A DNA stretch of 64,000 nucleotides from Meandrina meandrites (Eukaryota > Cnidaria > Anthozoa > Scleractinia > Meandrinidae). Below the pieces are notes generated by a model, which had not been told where the DNA came from, did no database searches, and saw only the letters and a program-made list of their open reading frames with translations. Positions within the stretch are counted from its first letter, which is position 1, and the number at the start of each line of letters is the position of its first letter. The translations under genes and the position numbers were made by a program. The stretch spans positions 19,005,937 through 19,069,936 of the forward strand of contig OY855905.1 in assembly GCA_963693305.1 (NCBI GenBank), written 5' to 3'. Below, one piece after another: positions 63,742 to 64,000 of this stretch.

Positions 63742-64000
63742 CTGACGGGGAAATGAAGATGACAAAGAAAATATTCAATTTTTTTTCTAGTTCACCAACT
63801 GCAGCTGAATAGGTATCTTCAGAAGTGGTCATGAAGCGTAGAATTCGTTAATATTCTGATCTGAAACTCAGAACCGTTCACGTTGTGGGATCGATATTAA
63901 ATTGTTACACGTATCTAACCCGGTTTTGTTTTCTACCCTTCAAGGGTGTTTCGTTTCACTTATAGAGGTGAATATTTGTCTGCGACAATCGAGGCCTGTT
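63742..64000. other. first visible BPI intron or upstream sequence
   Basis: Upstream of the first placed exon; no signal-peptide exon recognised before the window ends. Confidence 0.5.

Overview
The window is nuclear DNA of an animal, most likely a cnidarian (anthozoan). This is inferred from the style of its repeats (Penelope, piggyBac, pogo, Tc1, L1-like, a Polinton), from spliced host genes with animal-only domains (DM, chromodomain, BPI/LBP, THAP), and from protein families I recall as repetitive in coral and anemone genomes. No bacterial or organellar signal is present.

The centrepiece is a complete, recently inserted Polinton/Maverick-type (adintovirus-like) element at 6180-21444 (15,265 bp), flanked by a 5-bp duplication GTAGA. 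Gene order: PolB (+), retroviral-type integrase (-), four small proteins with membrane segments or low complexity and one soluble protein (-), packaging ATPase (-), major capsid candidate (-), a coiled-coil/membrane protein split by a -1 frameshift (+), a 587-aa tail-anchored protein (-), a penton-like minor capsid candidate (+), a membrane-active protein (+), and a 130-aa Cys-rich protein (-). No adenain-type protease was recognised. Both 366-bp termini hold a 163-bp outer palindrome plus 203 bp that are identical and inverted. The palindromes read the SAME way on the + strand at both ends (loop and both 2-nt bulges), so one end is flip and the other flop. That is the signature of hairpin transfer, as in parvovirus and poxvirus telomeres. 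PolB carries an endonuclease-VII-like zinc/HNH block between ExoI and ExoII. The inner edge of each TIR supplies the ATG of its terminal gene (PolB left, the 130-aa gene right), so both share one leader. Short motifs (TTTAAACTTTT, TTGTAWATA and CAAC-N3-GTTG palindromes) recur upstream of element genes.

Left of the Polinton (1-6179) are a decayed piggyBac transposase and a Penelope reverse transcriptase interrupted by an 805-bp insertion. Right of it (21445-34950) are microsatellites, decayed repeats, a piggyBac element (28384-30938) nested in an L1-like LINE, a 137-bp minisatellite, a Tc1/IS630-type transposase fragment and a 363-bp inverted repeat. From 35100 come host-type genes: a partial DMRT-like gene (+), a decayed multi-exon repeat gene ending in a SAP domain (+), and a three-exon chromodomain gene (-). 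At 43566-49100 lie a 2.1-kb Tc1-type element with subterminal palindromes and a pogo-like element holding two TTAA-flanked insertions. From 53156 to beyond the right edge runs a BPI/LBP-family gene on the minus strand, of which I could place 15 exons by reading frame and splice sites; a THAP exon sits in its largest intron. Exon limits come from reading by eye and should be confirmed by transcript data.
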